29,179 nt of DNA from an uncultured Muribaculaceae bacterium (GTDB lineage: Bacteria > Bacteroidota > Bacteroidia > Bacteroidales > Muribaculaceae): assembly GCA_910584735.1 (NCBI GenBank), contig CAJUBM010000021.1, positions 1 to 29,179 of the forward strand, given 5' to 3'. A program made the position numbers and the translations under genes. The stretch's first letter is position 1. Each line of letters opens with the position of its first letter. Shown here piece by piece: positions 8,320 to 17,053 of the stretch. A model generated the notes under the pieces. That model had not been told where the DNA came from and ran no database searches. It saw nothing but the letters and a program-made list of their open reading frames with translations.

Positions 8320-9531
8320 TTAGAACATATGGGATGCAACGACCCTATACCAGGCCAGTGCCCGGTAGTTATATCGGTCGAAGTCATCGGGCGAGCGTGG
8401 CACAAAGGTGGTGAGACCGCAATGGGAGTTTACCGTGAAGGTGTTTTGCAGGTGTATTCCGGGTGTTGAACCATGTCCGCGTACCACATCGGAGAGTGCC
8501 GATTCGAACCAGTCGTAGGACGACCATTCCCCTGCGACACCCTTTATGCCGTCCATATGGCATATGAAGTCGTCAAGGTCGCAATAATCCCAGCGTCCTG
8601 TCTGCGGCGCGAACTGCTGGATGGTGGCGTATTCGGTCACGGGATATTTTTTCGATGCATATATGCCTTTGATACATTCGGCCAGTCGCTCCATATTCGG
8701 GAGGTAGAGGGCTGAGAATGTGCATCCGAAAGCATCGGGATTCTCCCGGGGGGAGGCTGATGGATTGTATCGGTCGTTGTAGTATTCGAAGGTGGTGCGG
8801 GCGGCCTGGGAGCAGTCGGCCCCTTCTTTCATCAGATATGGCAGTACAAGGTGGTAGGGGGTGCCGTTGGCAGGGAGTTCTGCCGATGAGGCAATCATCC
8901 ATTCGGCGCATTTTCGCAGTTCGTAGGCTACCTCTACGGTAGCCATAAAGCAGCAGTCGAAATAGATAAAGTCGAAATCTTTCCCGGTAAGTACGTTCTT
9001 TAAAGAGGTTATGCTCATTGTGTTTGACGGCGAATTATCATAGCCGAACGAGCGCGGTGACTTAGCGTGAAGGTCCACTCCTGTGTTCCACCAGCCTGAG
9101 GCATGGCTCCATAAGATGATGCCATATTTTCGGGCGGGGGCGAACTGTTTAGTGTCGGCAATGACGCGGTTCATCACCTCTTCCGATGCGGAGGTCTTGT
9201 CAAGGGTATACGTCTTAAGCACTTTTTGTCCCTGGGCTGTAATCTCTATCAGACGGGGAGATGCCGCATCGGTATAGGAATGATGGAACACGATGAGACG
9301 TGATGTGCCGAGCGCTCCGTTGCGGGCTGCTATCTCCATTTCCGCTATGTCGTTCAGGTCGAAGTGTGCCGAGGCGTAACCTAGGTTGTTGTTGGCAATC
9401 ATGTACACCAGGACGGTGCGCGGAGTCGTGTTCTCCGGCGCGGGTCGGGGGGTGTCGCTCTGGCATCCTGAGATTATGGCTGACAGGATGACGGATAGGA
9501 GTAATATATATAGTCGGGTTAGGGGTTTCAT
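8320..9531 (-). CDS. Clostripain-family (C11) cysteine peptidase lipoprotein
   Basis: A 403-residue protein with a lipoprotein signal peptide ending at Cys23 (lipobox IISGC). The C11 fold starts with RTVLVYMIANNNLG at about residue 38. The catalytic histidine is His143 in ILWSHASGW. The catalytic cysteine is in IYFDCCFMA (Cys193-Cys194, the second aligning with the DACxM motif of the family). C11 peptidases cleave after Arg or Lys. As a lipoprotein this one probably acts at the periplasmic or outer-surface face. It follows the LtaS-like gene by 10 nt, suggesting co-transcription. Its substrate is not evident, and no propeptide junction can be assigned confidently. Confidence 0.93.
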   Translation of the reverse strand: MKPLTRLYILLLSVILSAIISGCQSDTPRPAPENTTPRTVLVYMIANNNLGYASAHFDLNDIAEMEIAARNGALGTSRLIVFHHSYTDAASPRLIEITAQGQKVLKTYTLDKTSASEEVMNRVIADTKQFAPARKYGIILWSHASGWWNTGVDLHAKSPRSFGYDNSPSNTMSITSLKNVLTGKDFDFIYFDCCFMATVEVAYELRKCAEWMIASSAELPANGTPYHLVLPYLMKEGADCSQAARTTFEYYNDRYNPSASPRENPDAFGCTFSALYLPNMERLAECIKGIYASKKYPVTEYATIQQFAPQTGRWDYCDLDDFICHMDGIKGVAGEWSSYDWFESALSDVVRGHGSTPGIHLQNTFTVNSHCGLTTFVPRSPDDFDRYNYRALAWYRVVASHMF

Positions 9532-9541
9532 CGTAAAGTTA

Positions 9542-11392
9542 TTAGTAATTTAAATTGTCACGCAGCATGTCTGCGGCAATGATCGCATTGCCTGCCCGCT
9601 TCTGCCCTGCAATGATTCGGCAGACGCGTCCGGCGGGGTCTCCCGAGACCCCGCATGCCTCCGGCGCGCCGGAGGCATATGCCTGTGATAGGGGCGAAAG
9701 TGCGGAGAAACCGAGACCGGGCCATACCGGGGTGACACCCATTTGGTCAAGTGTAGTGGAATATACATCTATTTGCCCCATTATTTCATCGCGGTGTCCC
9801 GGGATGGTGGCGTTCAGCACAATCATGGGTACATATGTGTCGGTATCTATCAGGGCTTGCCAGGTTTTGGAATTTTCGAGGATTTCTTTGCGTTTGCTTG
9901 CAAGACCCTCGTGGTCACCAACGATTACCACCATCGTGCGGTCCCAGTCGGAACGTGTGCGCAGATAACCGATAAGCTGCCCAAGGGCGGAGTCGGCGTA
10001 GTTTATGGCCGTTATGTATTCGGCAAGTTTGGGCGGATAAGTATCGGCCAGTGATATTTCGCGGGCTTCCGGATTGATTATGAACGGGAAATGAGATGAA
10101 TAGGTGACGATTTCCACGATGGCTTTTTCCCCTTCCGGCCAGATTTCCCCGGCACGCATACGAGCCTCGATTTGGCGGAATAGCGATTTGTCGGTAGGGT
10201 TATGGGTATTACCGAAATATTCCGAGCAGTCCCAGTTGTTTCGGTACATGGGGTTATCTATGCCGAATGAGGCGGCTACCACACCTTGGTTCCATGTGTT
10301 GGCACGGTCGCCGGAAAGGAGATAGGACTTTGCACCGAGGCTGTGGCGAAGCTCTTTTGCCAGTGATGGGAAGGTGGAGTGGGGGTAGCGCATGGAATAT
10401 ACATAGTTTGACGTGGGGAATAGTCCGGTAGTCATAAGCAGTTGGCCGTCGATGCTTCTCCCTGTCCCGGCCTGGGAATATACCTTTGATGCGTACCAGG
10501 TGGTTGAGTCCGAGAGCCATCGGTTGATGTTAGGTGTTATCTCCTTGCCCTCTACTTTCTTGCCGATAGGCCAGGCCTCCAGTGATTCCACGAATATGAA
10601 TACAAGGTTGTCGCGTTTCTGAGGGGAGGCAACAGGCGCCTTTTGCTCATATCCCCGGGCGAGTGCAAGTCGTTCATTTATAATATTGTGTGCGAACTCC
10701 CGGTCTTCCTCCGATACAGGCACTATGGTTTCTGTGAGGTCGGCGACAAAGCTACACGGGAGTGTATAGAGCACCGGGGGGAACGCATGCTTGTAACATT
10801 CGTTCTTCAGTTCGGAAATATGCCGTATCATCCCTCCGTGGGTTATGGCCGATACGGCGCAGAGGGCTATTGCCGCAGACAATGTGAGCAGGTATGGTCT
10901 CCATGCCCGGTGCCGGTCGGGTTTCTGCGTACGTCCGATGCCTATCCCTGTCGCTATGGCTATTGAAGGCAGGAGGAGGTCAAGCAGGTTTAGCGAAGAT
11001 GTGATGCTGTCAGAGAACTGGGCGGCGTTCCCGGCAAGGAGATAGCTTGCCGGAGGGATTGCTTCGAAATATGTACGGCAGTACATCAGGTTGGCTTCCA
11101 GCAGGGCATCTACGGCCAAAAGGAGTAGGAGTTGTGGCCATCTGCGGTGTGAAATGAAGGCCGGGAGAGCCATTATCAATGCCAACGTGGCGCTGAAAAG
11201 ATATGTGGAGACGAATCCCAACGGCCGGTAATTGGTGATGGTACACCAGATAATATCAAATGAGAGCAGTGTGAGGAAGCAGCCTCCCCATGCCATGGAG
11301 AACCGGGGCGTCCATAACGAGCCGGGCAGCAGAAAGCCCCGAAAGGCTTTCCACCGCCCGCTGTTTCGGTGCTGTCGGTTCGCTTTTCCCAT
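9542..11392 (-). CDS. LtaS-like membrane sulfatase-fold transferase (phosphoglycerol/phosphoethanolamine transferase type)
   Basis: A 616-residue protein with about five N-terminal transmembrane helices (residues 32-190) and an extracytoplasmic alkaline-phosphatase-fold domain (about 260-560). Active-site elements are Glu269 in FIFVESLEAW, the likely nucleophile Thr310 in QAGTGRSIDGQ, His434 in SSHFPF and Asp492-His493 in VGDHEGL. This layout is that of lipoteichoic acid synthase and related head-group transferases. In a Gram-negative bacterium the probable job is moving a phosphoglycerol- or phosphoethanolamine-like group onto a glycan or lipid; the actual substrate is unknown. It lies 29 nt after gmd and 10 nt before the C11 peptidase gene. 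The end of the gene carries two adjacent strong palindromes (9633-9678), outside the catalytic domain. Confidence 0.9.
   Translation of the reverse strand: MGKANRQHRNSGRWKAFRGFLLPGSLWTPRFSMAWGGCFLTLLSFDIIWCTITNYRPLGFVSTYLFSATLALIMALPAFISHRRWPQLLLLLAVDALLEANLMYCRTYFEAIPPASYLLAGNAAQFSDSITSSLNLLDLLLPSIAIATGIGIGRTQKPDRHRAWRPYLLTLSAAIALCAVSAITHGGMIRHISELKNECYKHAFPPVLYTLPCSFVADLTETIVPVSEEDREFAHNIINERLALARGYEQKAPVASPQKRDNLVFIFVESLEAWPIGKKVEGKEITPNINRWLSDSTTWYASKVYSQAGTGRSIDGQLLMTTGLFPTSNYVYSMRYPHSTFPSLAKELRHSLGAKSYLLSGDRANTWNQGVVAASFGIDNPMYRNNWDCSEYFGNTHNPTDKSLFRQIEARMRAGEIWPEGEKAIVEIVTYSSHFPFIINPEAREISLADTYPPKLAEYITAINYADSALGQLIGYLRTRSDWDRTMVVIVGDHEGLASKRKEILENSKTWQALIDTDTYVPMIVLNATIPGHRDEIMGQIDVYSTTLDQMGVTPVWPGLGFSALSPLSQAYASGAPEACGVSGDPAGRVCRIIAGQKRAGNAIIAADMLRDNLNY
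9633..9678. repeat. Two adjacent palindromes in the 3' end of the LtaS-like gene
   Basis: 9633-9654 is a hairpin with 10-bp arms (GCGGGGTCTC / GAGACCCCGC) around CC. Directly next to it, 9655-9678 is a perfect 24-bp palindrome with 12-base arms (ATGCCTCCGGCG / CGCCGGAGGCAT) and no spacer. They encode about residues 572-587 of the transferase, a glycine/alanine-rich stretch after the catalytic fold. Confidence 0.85.
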
Positions 11393-11421
11393 GTTTTTAT
11401 AACGGAAAAAGGTGGCGCTTA

Positions 11422-12510
11422 TTATTTTACGATACCTTTCTCAAGATATTCCGCCAGATTGGTGCGCGCGTGTTCGCCGGCACGTTCGGCTGCTACTTTT
11501 GCCATATCGGCATCAGTCATGATCTTTACGAGTTGTTCGAACGATGTGCGCGTGGGATTCCATCCGAGTTGTTCGCGCGCTTTTGTGGGGTCGCCAAGGA
11601 GGTTCACCACGTCTGTCGGGCGGTAGAAGTCGGGCGATACCTCCACGAGTACGCGCCCTGTGGCTTCATCGATTCCCTTTTCATCGATTCCCTCACCTTC
11701 CCAGCGTAGGTTGATGCCTACGTTGCGGAACGCCAGTGTGGCAAACTCTCTGACGGAGTGTTGTTCGCCTGTAGCGATAACGAAGTCCTCGGGTTTGTCG
11801 TTCTGGAGTATGAGCCACATACATTCCACATAGTCGGGAGCATATCCCCAGTCGCGCAAAGAAGATAGGTTGCCGAGATAGAGCTTGTCTTGTTTCCCTT
11901 GGGCTATGCGGGCTGCCGCGAGTGTTATCTTGCGGGTCACGAAGGTCTCGCCGCGCCGTTCGCTCTCATGATTGAAGAGTATGCCGGAACAGCAGAACAT
12001 GTTGTATGCCTCACGATATTCGCGCACTATCCAAAAACCGTAGAGCTTAGCCACGGCATATGGGCTGTAGGGGTGGAAGGGGGTGTTTTCGTTCTGAGGC
12101 ACTTCCTCCACTTTGCCATATAGCTCCGAAGTCGAGGCCTGGTAGATACGGCATTTTTCGGCAAGCCCTGCCACCCGCACGGCCTCCAATACGCGCAGTA
12201 CGCCGGAAGCCACGACATTGGCGGTATATTCCGGGGCATCGAACGACACCTGTACGTGGCTCTGGGCTGCCAGGTTGTATATCTCGTCGGGGCGTACCTG
12301 CGATATGATTTTCACCAGCGACATGGAGTCGGCCAGGTCGCCATAGTGCAGGTGGAAGCGTTCATGGCCTTCCAGATGGGCTATGCGTTCGCGGAAGTCT
12401 ACCGAGGAGCGGCGTATCACCCCGTGTACGTCATAACCTTTTTCAAGCAGGAATTCGGCTAAATATGAGCCGTCCTGGCCGGTGACGCCTGTTATAAGAG
12501 CGGTTTTCAT
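11422..12510 (-). CDS. gmd: GDP-mannose 4,6-dehydratase
   Basis: A 362-residue short-chain dehydrogenase/reductase of the extended type. The NADP-binding glycine motif is GVTGQDG at residues 8-14. The Gmd-typical RRSSVDFRERIAHL and YNLAAQSHVQVSF follow. The catalytic Thr/Glu lie in QASTSELYG and the Tyr/Lys in YSPYAVAK. FNHESERRGETFVTRK and LGNLSSLRDWGYAPDYV are also Gmd signatures. It converts GDP-D-mannose to GDP-4-keto-6-deoxymannose, the first step toward GDP-L-fucose or GDP-rhamnose for surface glycans. The usual partner, GDP-L-fucose synthase (fcl), is not in this window. It lies 15 nt downstream of alaS and 29 nt upstream of the LtaS-like gene, so probably in the same transcript. Confidence 0.97.
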   Translation of the reverse strand: MKTALITGVTGQDGSYLAEFLLEKGYDVHGVIRRSSVDFRERIAHLEGHERFHLHYGDLADSMSLVKIISQVRPDEIYNLAAQSHVQVSFDAPEYTANVVASGVLRVLEAVRVAGLAEKCRIYQASTSELYGKVEEVPQNENTPFHPYSPYAVAKLYGFWIVREYREAYNMFCCSGILFNHESERRGETFVTRKITLAAARIAQGKQDKLYLGNLSSLRDWGYAPDYVECMWLILQNDKPEDFVIATGEQHSVREFATLAFRNVGINLRWEGEGIDEKGIDEATGRVLVEVSPDFYRPTDVVNLLGDPTKAREQLGWNPTRTSFEQLVKIMTDADMAKVAAERAGEHARTNLAEYLEKGIVK

Positions 12511-12525
12511 TCTTTGGTCGCTTTT

Positions 12526-15156
12526 TTATTGGAGTTTGCCGGCGAGTATATCGAGCGCGGCTGAAAGGCCGTCTTTGTCCTTGCCGCCTGCCTGGGCGAA
12601 TCCGGGTTGGCCTCCGCCTCCGCCTTTTATTGCCTTGGCCGCCTCACGCACCATTGCGGAGGCGTTCATGCCGTTGGCTGCGAGGTCGTTGGTGAGCATC
12701 ACGGTAAGCAGTGGCTTCCCGGCCATGTCGTGTGTGGCGCCGATGAACGCGGTGTTCTCGGGAGAGAGCTCGCGTATGGTGAAGGCCACGTTCTTCACGA
12801 TTTCAGGTATGCGCGGGCCGCCGAGTATGGCAACCTTGATGCCGTTTATGCTCTTGGCGTTATCAAGGAGTTGGGTTGCCAAAGCCTTGGTTCTTTCCTT
12901 CATGAATTCCTCGGCCTGTTTCTGGAGGCCGGCGTTTTCTTCGATGGCTTTTTTGATGGCCGACAGCACGTCGGGAGCGTTGTGGAACAGCGATGCTATC
13001 TCGTGCATGGTGTCAGACATATGGTCGATGGCGTCCTCTACCATTTCGCCGGTTATAGCCTCGATTCGGCGTATGCCTGCGGCTATGGAGCTTTCGCTGA
13101 CGATTTTTATCATGCCGATATTGCCGGTGTTGTCAACGTGTGTGCCGCCGCAGAGTTCCACGGAATCGCCGTAGCGTATCACGCGTACCTCATCGCCGTA
13201 TTTCTCGCCGAAAAGGGCCATTGCGCCCATGGCGCGGGCTTCCTCGATGGGGACGTTGCGGTGCTCGTCGCGGGGGATGGCGCGGCGCACTGCCCGGTTG
13301 GCCAAATGTTCCACCTCGCGCAGTTGCTCAGGGGTGACTTTCTGGAAGTGTGAGAAGTCGAAACGCAGCACTTCGGGCGATACGAACGAGCCTTTTTGCT
13401 CTACGTGCGTTCCGAGCACCTGGCGCAGGGCATGGTGGAGAAGATGGGTCGCCGTATGGTTCGCCGATGTTGCCCGGCGGGCCTTGGTGTCTATCCTGGC
13501 TTCGAATGTGGCTTCGAGATTCGATGGCAGGCGGTTGGACAGGTGTACCCCGATGCCGTTTTCACGCTTGGTGTCGAAAATCTCTATTATTTCGTCTCCG
13601 TCCGTAAGTGTGCCACGGTCGCCGGTCTGGCCACCCATCTCGGCATAGAACGGGGTAGAGGAGAGGATTATCTGGAAATATTCCTTGTTCTTTTGTTTTA
13701 CCCGCCGATAGCGCAGTATGTGGGTGGGACATTCCGTGGTGTCGTATCCTACGAACTCCTGTTCACCTTCGCGTATGGTTACCCAGTCGGTGGCCTCTAC
13801 GGCGGCGGCGTTGCGGGCGCGGGCTTTCTGCGCGGCCATCTCGGTGTCGAATCCGGCTTGGTCGAGCGTCATTCCTTTCTCTTTGAGAATTAGCTGCGTT
13901 AGATCCAGCGGGAAACCGTATGTGTCATAGAGGGTGAACGCTTCCTTGCCGGAAATCTCGGTCTTGCCCTCTTTGCGGGCTGCTGCGATGGCGTTGTCAA
14001 GCAGGCGGATGCCGTTGTCGAGTGTACGCAGGAATGAATCTTCTTCCTCTTTCGTTACACGCATTATAAGTTCTCTCTGCTTCGCTATCTCGGGATATGC
14101 CTCACCCATTGATTCGATGAGGGTGTCTATGAGCTTGTAGAGGAAGGCTTCCTTTTGGTCAAGGAATGTGTAGGCATAGCGTACGGCACGGCGCAGTATT
14201 CGGCGTATCACATAGCCGGCCTTTGCGTTTGAGGGCAGCTGGGAGTCGGCTATTGAGAAAGCGATTGTGCGTATATGGTCGGCGATTACTCGCATTGCCA
14301 CGTCGGTCATGTGGTCGCGTCCGTATTCTTTACCTGAAAGTTGCGCTATGCGGCTGATTAGAGGGGTGAATACATCGGTGTCGTAGTTCGATGTCTTCCC
14401 TTGCAGGGCCATGCACAGGCGTTCGAATCCCATGCCGGTATCTATAACCTTGGCGGGGAGGGGCTCAAGGGTATGGTCGGCCTTGCGGTTGTACTGCATG
14501 AACACGAGGTTCCATATCTCTATCACCTGCGGATGGTCCTTGTTTACGAGTTCGGCGCCGGGTATGGCTGCACGTTCCTCGTCGCTGCGTAGGTCTATAT
14601 GGATTTCCGAGCATGGGCCGCACGGGCCGGTCTCACCCATTTCCCAGAAGTTATCGTGTTTGTTGCCGTTGATTATATGGCTCTCGGGGAGATGCTTGGC
14701 CCAGAACGATGCCGCCTCGTCATCGCGTGAAAGTCCCTCGTCCGGGGCTCCTTCGAATACGGTGGCATAGAGGTGTTCGGGCGAGAGGCCGAGTACGTCG
14801 ACAAGGAATTCCCATGCCCAGTCAATGGCTTCTTTCTTGAAGTAGTCGCCAAACGACCAGTTTCCCAGCATTTCGAACATCGTATGGTGGTAAGTGTCAA
14901 GTCCTACCTCTTCCAGGTCGTTGTGCTTTCCGCTTACGCGCAGGCACTTCTGGCTGTCGGTTACGCGTGTCCATTTCGGGGCTTTGTTGCCAAGGATAAT
15001 ATCTTTGAACTGGTTCATGCCCGCGTTGGTGAACATCAGCGTGGGGTCGTCCTTTATTACCATCGGGGCCGAGGGTACGATCTGATGCCCCTTTCCGGCG
15101 AAAAACTGCTTGAATGACTCGCGTATCTCTTTTGCGGTCATCGGTTTGTTGCTCAT
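12526..15156 (-). CDS. alaS: Alanyl-tRNA synthetase
   Basis: An 876-residue class II synthetase, full length for the family. Class II motifs are visible in the N-terminal catalytic domain: LMFTNAGMNQF and HHTMFEMLGNWSFGDYF at 90-106, and GFERL near 243. The editing domain has its zinc site in HTATHLLHH (567-575) and CGGTHVDNTG (669-678). The C-terminal DHHA1-like region ends in the glycine-rich GGGGGQPGFAQAGG. It attaches alanine to tRNA-Ala and hydrolyses mischarged Ser or Gly. It heads the minus-strand run and has a good promoter at 15204-15235, with a leader of about 40 nt. I see no T-box or other leader control. Confidence 0.98.
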   Translation of the reverse strand: MSNKPMTAKEIRESFKQFFAGKGHQIVPSAPMVIKDDPTLMFTNAGMNQFKDIILGNKAPKWTRVTDSQKCLRVSGKHNDLEEVGLDTYHHTMFEMLGNWSFGDYFKKEAIDWAWEFLVDVLGLSPEHLYATVFEGAPDEGLSRDDEAASFWAKHLPESHIINGNKHDNFWEMGETGPCGPCSEIHIDLRSDEERAAIPGAELVNKDHPQVIEIWNLVFMQYNRKADHTLEPLPAKVIDTGMGFERLCMALQGKTSNYDTDVFTPLISRIAQLSGKEYGRDHMTDVAMRVIADHIRTIAFSIADSQLPSNAKAGYVIRRILRRAVRYAYTFLDQKEAFLYKLIDTLIESMGEAYPEIAKQRELIMRVTKEEEDSFLRTLDNGIRLLDNAIAAARKEGKTEISGKEAFTLYDTYGFPLDLTQLILKEKGMTLDQAGFDTEMAAQKARARNAAAVEATDWVTIREGEQEFVGYDTTECPTHILRYRRVKQKNKEYFQIILSSTPFYAEMGGQTGDRGTLTDGDEIIEIFDTKRENGIGVHLSNRLPSNLEATFEARIDTKARRATSANHTATHLLHHALRQVLGTHVEQKGSFVSPEVLRFDFSHFQKVTPEQLREVEHLANRAVRRAIPRDEHRNVPIEEARAMGAMALFGEKYGDEVRVIRYGDSVELCGGTHVDNTGNIGMIKIVSESSIAAGIRRIEAITGEMVEDAIDHMSDTMHEIASLFHNAPDVLSAIKKAIEENAGLQKQAEEFMKERTKALATQLLDNAKSINGIKVAILGGPRIPEIVKNVAFTIRELSPENTAFIGATHDMAGKPLLTVMLTNDLAANGMNASAMVREAAKAIKGGGGGQPGFAQAGGKDKDGLSAALDILAGKLQ

Positions 15157-15203
15157 ATGCTATGGTACGTTTGTTTTTTGCGGATAACTCTGTTTTCAAC
15201 CTG

Positions 15204-15235
15204 CAAAATTAAGGAAAATTCCGTATTTTTGCAAA
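15204..15235 (-). promoter_or_regulatory. alaS promoter
   Basis: On the minus strand: TTTGC at 15235-15231 (-33), a 20-nt spacer, and TAATTTTG at 15211-15204 (-7, TAnnTTTG). The predicted start near 15197-15200 leaves a leader of about 40 nt. Its -33 box touches the -7 box of the divergent MerR promoter. Confidence 0.7.
15224..15231 (+). promoter_or_regulatory. Promoter -7 box for the MerR-type regulator
   Basis: TATTTTTG matches TAnnTTTG. It ends only 8 nt before the start codon at 15240, so the mRNA would have a 3-6 nt leader or none. No convincing -33 box is seen at the right distance. It overlaps the -33 box of the alaS promoter on the other strand by one base. Confidence 0.5.
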
Positions 15236-15239
15236 ACCG

Positions 15240-15587
15240 ATGGACTCACTTGATAAGAAATACTATAAAATACGGGAAGTGTCGGAATTGCTGGGCGTTC
15301 CCCCTTCCACCTTGCGTTTCTGGGAAGGTTGCTTCCCGGATACGGCCCCTATGCGCAACGACAAAGGCACACGTTTCTATACCCCCCGCAACATCGAGAA
15401 GCTACGCATGGTCCACTACCTTGTTAAGCAGAAAGGGCTTAAAATCGAGGCTGCCCGCGAGCAGATGCGTATAAATGCCGATGGCGTGTCGCGCCGCGCC
15501 GATGCCGTGCGCCGTCTCCAGGGGGTTCGTGCCCGTCTGCAGTTGATGTTGGACGCTATCACCCGCCGCACCCCGTCGGGCTACTGA
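15240..15587 (+). CDS. Small MerR-family transcriptional regulator
   Basis: A 115-residue protein starting directly with a MerR winged helix: YYKIREVSELLGVPPSTLRFWE (helix-turn-helix, about residues 9-30) and then the wing region GTRFYTPRNIEKLRMVHYLVKQKGLKIEAAREQM. The remaining 40 residues are a short basic helix (RRADAVRRLQGVRARLQLML) that could dimerise. There is no effector-binding domain or cysteine cluster, so no ligand can be predicted. Small single-domain MerR proteins of this kind occur widely in Bacteroidetes. It is transcribed away from alaS with overlapping promoters and followed by a terminator at 15619-15659. Only one ATG precedes the conserved domain, fixing the start. Confidence 0.93.
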   Translation: MDSLDKKYYKIREVSELLGVPPSTLRFWEGCFPDTAPMRNDKGTRFYTPRNIEKLRMVHYLVKQKGLKIEAAREQMRINADGVSRRADAVRRLQGVRARLQLMLDAITRRTPSGY

Positions 15588-15618
15588 TTCCCAAGAAGGT
15601 AGTCAGAAACGGTATAAT

Positions 15619-15659
15619 CAAAATCGCAACCACCTTATTTATAGGCGGTTGCGATTTTG
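15619..15659. terminator. Bidirectional terminator between the MerR gene and tRNA-Arg
   Basis: CAAAATCGCAACCACC (15619-15634) pairs with GGCGGTTGCGATTTTG (15644-15659) at 15 of 16 positions, with a 9-nt loop. A-rich and T-rich stem ends give a U-tract in either direction. It lies between two convergent genes and can serve both. Confidence 0.85.
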
Positions 15660-15661
15660 CT

Positions 15662-15736
15662 TGGTATTCCCGTAGGGAGTCGAACCCTAATCGTCGGAAC
15701 CGGAATCCGATATTCTATCCATTGAACTACGGGAAC
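15662..15736 (-). tRNA. tRNA-Arg (anticodon CCG)
   Basis: On the minus strand the cloverleaf reads: acceptor GTTCCCG pairing with CGGGAAT, D arm GTTC...GAAT, anticodon stem TCGGA/TCCGA with loop TTCCGGT giving anticodon CCG, T arm AGGGTTCGACTCCCT, discriminator A and an encoded CCA (15664-15662). It reads CGG arginine codons. It has its own promoter and shares the terminator downstream. Confidence 0.95.
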
Positions 15737-15748
15737 ATTTTTCGGATG

Positions 15749-15780
15749 CAAAGGTAAGGATTATTATTTAATTCCCCAAA
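15749..15780 (-). promoter_or_regulatory. tRNA-Arg promoter
   Basis: On the minus strand: TTTG at 15780-15777, a 20-nt spacer and TACCTTTG at 15756-15749. Predicted start about 15742, a few nt before the mature tRNA 5' end at 15736. Confidence 0.75.
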
Positions 15781-15878
15781 TTGAATTTTTATCTGTCATA
15801 CGTATGCATCAATCTCTTTATGCGTGATGGTTTGCGATTCGTGTCTTTCTTATGAAGGCATGTGTAAGGTATGGTATT

Positions 15879-17042
15879 TCATGCTTTCTTCGGTTTTTGG
15901 AAGCGTTTCTGAAGATAGCGGCGCAATGGTTCATCATAAAGTTTCAAGGCAGCCCATGCTAATGCTACGGAAAGTATGAAGATTGCTGTTCCTGAGAATA
16001 TATGTATGGAAAGGGGTGCGCCTTCATTTTCGCGAACCCATTTGAAGTAGATGTATATCAATGGATAATGTACCAAATACAGCGGATATGATATTTCACC
16101 GAGTATACGGCATGCCTTGGTGGCTGATATGCTCTTGGGGCGGTTTCCGGCCCCGGTCATTACTATGACCGGGAAGAATATGAGTATGCAGACGGCCTCA
16201 TATAGCCCGTTCTGCCACATGTAAGTTTCTCCTCCGAGGCGCGGCATGGCAAGCATGGCAACTACGGCGATCGAGCACCATAAGGCGGCTCCCCGCAGTC
16301 GTATCCTTATGCCTGTGCGATAAATAAGCAAACCGCAGAAGAACGGATATAGAAGACGAACCGAGCCGATGTAGAGTTGGTCGGCGGAAAGCGACCACCC
16401 TCCAATAATTGTATTTACGTGGTATATACGTGCTTGCAGCAGGTTGAATAAGTCAATATTCATAGTGACGTCAATTGTCAGGGCCGCGCATAGTAGGACA
16501 AAAGTGGCCAACAGCCATTTTGGGAAATGTCGAATTATTACCGCATAAAGGATATTGGCGATGTATTCGTACATAAGCGACCACATAGGGCCGTTCAAGG
16601 AGTATGATTCGCCCCAGCCTTTGCCGTCAAGGGTAGAAGGAGCCGGTATAAGAAGGCAGCTTAATACAAAGATGATAAGGAGTTTGGATGGAGTGGTATG
16701 TGCTACTGACGGGCATATGTCTCCGGCGGCGAAATAGAATAACAGTAATCCGATTATGCTCCCCAATATTACCATCGGATGTAGGCGGATCAGGCGGCGT
16801 CGGAAGAATGAGCCTGCGGAGATTGATTTCCATCGGCTGTCATATGCGTAGCCGATTACGAATCCGGATAGCGCGAAGAAGAAGTCGACCGCCAAATATC
16901 CATGATTTATAATCTGATATACCGGTCCGGGAGAATATGCCTCAAAAATATGGAATACGACTACGGTCAATGCGGCCACACCTCGAAGTCCGTCAAGGAT
17001 TTCAAAGCGTGGCTTTTGTAATGCGGGGTATTGGGAGTTCAT
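15879..17042 (-). CDS. Acyltransferase family 3 (OafA/YrhL-type) membrane protein
   Basis: A 387-residue integral membrane protein with about ten hydrophobic segments. The N-terminal signature RFEILDGLRGVAALTVVVFH contains the Arg and His typical of the acyltransferase-3 family, followed by GYLAVDFFFALSGFVIGYAY and FFRRRLIRLHPM. These enzymes move acyl groups (commonly acetyl) across the membrane onto glycans such as O-antigen, capsule or peptidoglycan. The target here cannot be read from sequence. The gene starts 11 nt after the end of mltG, so the two are likely one transcript, and a link to cell-wall or surface-glycan modification is plausible. The C-terminus is basic (RYLQKRFQKPKKA) and probably cytoplasmic. 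Confidence 0.93.
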   Translation of the reverse strand: MNSQYPALQKPRFEILDGLRGVAALTVVVFHIFEAYSPGPVYQIINHGYLAVDFFFALSGFVIGYAYDSRWKSISAGSFFRRRLIRLHPMVILGSIIGLLLFYFAAGDICPSVAHTTPSKLLIIFVLSCLLIPAPSTLDGKGWGESYSLNGPMWSLMYEYIANILYAVIIRHFPKWLLATFVLLCAALTIDVTMNIDLFNLLQARIYHVNTIIGGWSLSADQLYIGSVRLLYPFFCGLLIYRTGIRIRLRGAALWCSIAVVAMLAMPRLGGETYMWQNGLYEAVCILIFFPVIVMTGAGNRPKSISATKACRILGEISYPLYLVHYPLIYIYFKWVRENEGAPLSIHIFSGTAIFILSVALAWAALKLYDEPLRRYLQKRFQKPKKA

Positions 17043-17053
17043 TGCGGGACGGT

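Noticed and set aside
12482..13174. Open frame of 230 codons antisense to alaS
   Set aside because: Rich in Ser, Ala and Pro with no domain; it mirrors the conserved alaS coding sequence.
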